A stretch of 15,025 bases of DNA from CAYMJV01 sp964390545 (GTDB taxonomy: Bacteria; Desulfobacterota; BSN033; UBA1163). The stretch spans positions 1 to 15,025 of the forward strand of contig CAYMJV010000072.1 of assembly GCA_964390545.1 (NCBI GenBank). Direction: 5' to 3'. This document shows, piece by piece, positions 13,288-15,025 of the stretch; positions within the stretch are counted from its first letter, which is position 1; every line of letters begins with the position of its first letter. Made by a program: the position numbers and the translations under genes. The notes under the pieces were generated by a model. It worked only from the letters and a program-made list of their open reading frames with translations, ran no database searches and was not told where the DNA came from.

Positions 13288-14373
13288 ATGGAACAAGCAG
13301 TCCATGCAGAAGAGGTAAGACCCCCTGTCACCCACATTGGTGTCATCGGCTGGGCAACACATAACCTGTTTAACGGGGTATTCAACTCCATCCTTACCAT
13401 CGTGACCCTTTTTTTTCTCTGGAAAGTTGTTCCTCCTCTCGTTCGCTGGGCATTCATTGATAGTGCATGGCATACGACCGGTCAGGCGTGCAGACAGGCT
13501 GCCGGTGCCTGCTGGTCGGTCATCTCCATGAATTATCGTTTTATTCTCTTCGGGTTCTATCCCTACGAACAGCAATGGCGACCTTTCCTCGCGATGATGA
13601 TCCTTTTCGGTCTCCTCTTTTACAGCAGGGACCGGACCCACTGGAAAAAACCTTTGGCCTATGCCTGGATCATCGGGCTTTTCACGATGGGCCTCCTCAT
13701 GAAAGGAGGGCTCTTTGGACTGAAGCCGGTGGAAAGCACTCAATGGGGTGGCCTGCCCCTCACCCTCCTTCTTGCGGTTTTCGGGCTTACCGCCGCATAC
13801 CCTTTGGGGGTTATCCTGGCGCTGGGGCGACGATCCAAGATGCCTGGTGTCAAAGCTCTGTGTATTCTTTATATCGAGTTGATCCGCGGCGTACCCTTGA
13901 TCAGTCTCCTCTTTATGTCCGCCATCATTTTCCCTCTCTTCCTGCCGGAAGGGGTCACCTTCAACAAAATCCTCAGGGCACAGGTAGCCATCATCCTTTT
14001 CACCGCTGCGTATATTGCTGAGGTGGTCAGGGGCGGGTTGCAGGCTATGTCCCGCGGACAGTATGAGGCGGCGGAGTCCATAGGATTAAACTATTACCTG
14101 ACCATGCGGCTGGTCATCTTGCCCCAGGCCTTGAAGATCGTCATTCCACCCACGGTGAGCATTCTCATTTCAGCCTTCAAGGACACCTCACTGGTGGTGA
14201 TCATCGCGCTCTTTGATCTGCTCAAGACAACTCAGACCGTGCTCTCCAATCCCGAGTGGATGGGATTCAGTCGTGAGGCCTATGTGGTTATTGCCATCCT
14301 TTATTTCTTAGGGTGTTTCTCCATGTCCAACTACAGCCGAAAGCTGGAAAGGGAATTGTCAAGGAAGGATTAA
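13288..14373 (+). CDS. aapM: General L-amino-acid ABC transporter, second permease
   Basis: A 361-residue inner-membrane permease that pairs with AapQ. The N-terminal part has several hydrophobic segments (for instance FNSILTIVTLFFLWKVV and FLAMMILFGLLFY), then the amino-acid permease core from about residue 150 (WGGLPLTLLLAVFGLTAAYPLGVILALGRRS), the motif ELIRGVPLISLLFM, and the EAA docking loop EVVRGGLQAMSRGQYEAAESIGL followed by LPQALKIVIPPTVSILISAFKDTSL. Length is slightly below rhizobial AapM (about 384). It starts one base after the aapQ stop and precedes the ATPase gene by 45 bases. Confidence 0.93.
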   Translation: MEQAVHAEEVRPPVTHIGVIGWATHNLFNGVFNSILTIVTLFFLWKVVPPLVRWAFIDSAWHTTGQACRQAAGACWSVISMNYRFILFGFYPYEQQWRPFLAMMILFGLLFYSRDRTHWKKPLAYAWIIGLFTMGLLMKGGLFGLKPVESTQWGGLPLTLLLAVFGLTAAYPLGVILALGRRSKMPGVKALCILYIELIRGVPLISLLFMSAIIFPLFLPEGVTFNKILRAQVAIILFTAAYIAEVVRGGLQAMSRGQYEAAESIGLNYYLTMRLVILPQALKIVIPPTVSILISAFKDTSLVVIIALFDLLKTTQTVLSNPEWMGFSREAYVVIAILYFLGCFSMSNYSRKLERELSRKD

Positions 14374-14418
14374 TCGAATTAGGAATTCGTAAAACTTTTC
14401 ATGAACGAGGAAATCTCA

Positions 14419-15025
14419 ATGAATACTGAAAGCAAGGTATCTGACAAGGCGATGATAGAATTCATCGATGTGCACAAGTGGTTTGGTGAGTTTCATGTTC
14501 TCCAGGGTATAGACTTGACCGTAGGCAAGCAGGAACGTATTGTCATTTGCGGTCCTTCAGGTTCAGGAAAATCCACACTTATCCGCTGCATCAATCGTTT
14601 GGAGGACCATCAGCGAGGCCGGATCACCGTTGACGGCATTGAGCTGACCAATAATATCAAGAATATTGAAAAGATCCGCGCTGAAGTGGGCATGGTGTTC
14701 CAGCACTTCAACCTCTTTCCGCACCTGACGATTGTTGAAAATCTGGCCCTTGGGCCCCTTTGGGTGAAAAAGGTACCCAAGAAAGAAGCGGAAGAGGCGG
14801 CCATGGTTTACCTCGAAAAGGTGCATATCGCTGAACAGGCTCGAAAATATCCCGGTCAACTCTCCGGAGGCCAGCAGCAACGCGTCGCCATTGCTCGCAG
14901 TCTTTGTATGAATCCCAAGGTCATGCTCTTTGATGAGCCCACCTCAGCCCTTGATCCGGAGATGATCAAAGAAGTGCTGGACGTTATGATCGAACTCGCC
15001 CGGGAGGGCATGACCATGATCGTCG
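14419..15025 (+). CDS. aapP: General L-amino-acid ABC transporter, ATP-binding protein (3' end outside window)
   Basis: The first 202 residues of the ATPase that powers the Aap transporter; the gene runs off the window. It shows Walker A GPSGSGKST, the Q-loop VFQHFNLFPH, the ABC signature LSGGQQQRVAIARSL, and Walker B VMLFDEPTSALDP. This pattern is that of the GlnQ/HisP/AapP group serving polar amino-acid importers. The H-loop histidine lies beyond the last base. The ATG at 14419 is chosen because GAGGAA is 6 bases upstream; an in-frame ATG at 14401 has no ribosome-binding site. It completes the J-Q-M-P gene order of aap operons. Confidence 0.93.
   Translation, partial: MNTESKVSDKAMIEFIDVHKWFGEFHVLQGIDLTVGKQERIVICGPSGSGKSTLIRCINRLEDHQRGRITVDGIELTNNIKNIEKIRAEVGMVFQHFNLFPHLTIVENLALGPLWVKKVPKKEAEEAAMVYLEKVHIAEQARKYPGQLSGGQQQRVAIARSLCMNPKVMLFDEPTSALDPEMIKEVLDVMIELAREGMTMIV

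Overview
The window (about 15 kb, roughly balanced base composition) looks like a piece of chromosome from an anaerobic or micro-aerobic Gram-negative bacterium, most likely of the Desulfobacterota (former Deltaproteobacteria). This placement is an inference. It rests on a multiheme cytochrome / periplasmic ferredoxin / NrfD respiratory module related to DsrJOP and Geobacter-type Cbc complexes, on a DtxR-FeoA fusion regulator beside a divergent FeoB, and on many short palindromic intergenic repeats of the kind common in that group. I saw no phage, transposase, CRISPR, rRNA or tRNA.

Layout. (1) 145-1932 (+): six-domain ribosomal protein S1 with a strong intrinsic terminator. (2) 2078-2177: G/C-rich palindromic repeat. 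(3) 2243-5889 (-): an iron-homeostasis cluster, in transcription order Fur-family regulator, FeoB, an eight-cysteine zinc-ribbon protein, and a DtxR-type regulator fused to a FeoA domain. The last two overlap by ATGA. (4) 5949-6965 (+): a DHH-family phosphoesterase transcribed divergently from fur; the 59-bp gap holds a nested palindrome and two opposed promoter-like signals. (5) 6995-7161: five short hairpins packed side by side. (6) 7278-7856 (+): exported SYLF/Ysc84-domain protein. (7) 7876-10554 (-): tetraheme cytochrome c, Tat-exported four-cluster ferredoxin and ten-helix NrfD-type quinone subunit. (8) 10733-15025 (+): a general L-amino-acid ABC transporter (aapJ, aapQ, aapM and aapP, the last cut by the window end), with a consensus promoter, a long leader, and an intrinsic terminator between the binding protein and the permeases.

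How the parts work together. The iron cluster would sense metal with two regulator families and import Fe(II) through an inner-membrane GTPase-linked transporter. The respiratory trio would pass electrons between the menaquinone pool and periplasmic cytochromes; no terminal reductase or cytoplasmic DsrMK partner is present here. The Aap operon imports amino acids, with a terminator arrangement expected to give more binding protein than permease.

Several of the longest open frames begin at TTG or GTG codons without a ribosome-binding site. I moved starts to internal ATG codons where a Shine-Dalgarno sequence, a stop/start overlap or a repeat boundary favoured it. No wholly new system is proven here. 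The best leads are the zinc-ribbon partner in the feo cluster, the DsrJOP-like trio without DsrMK, the divergent fur palindrome, and a 109-bp repeat with 12-bp terminal inverted repeats.
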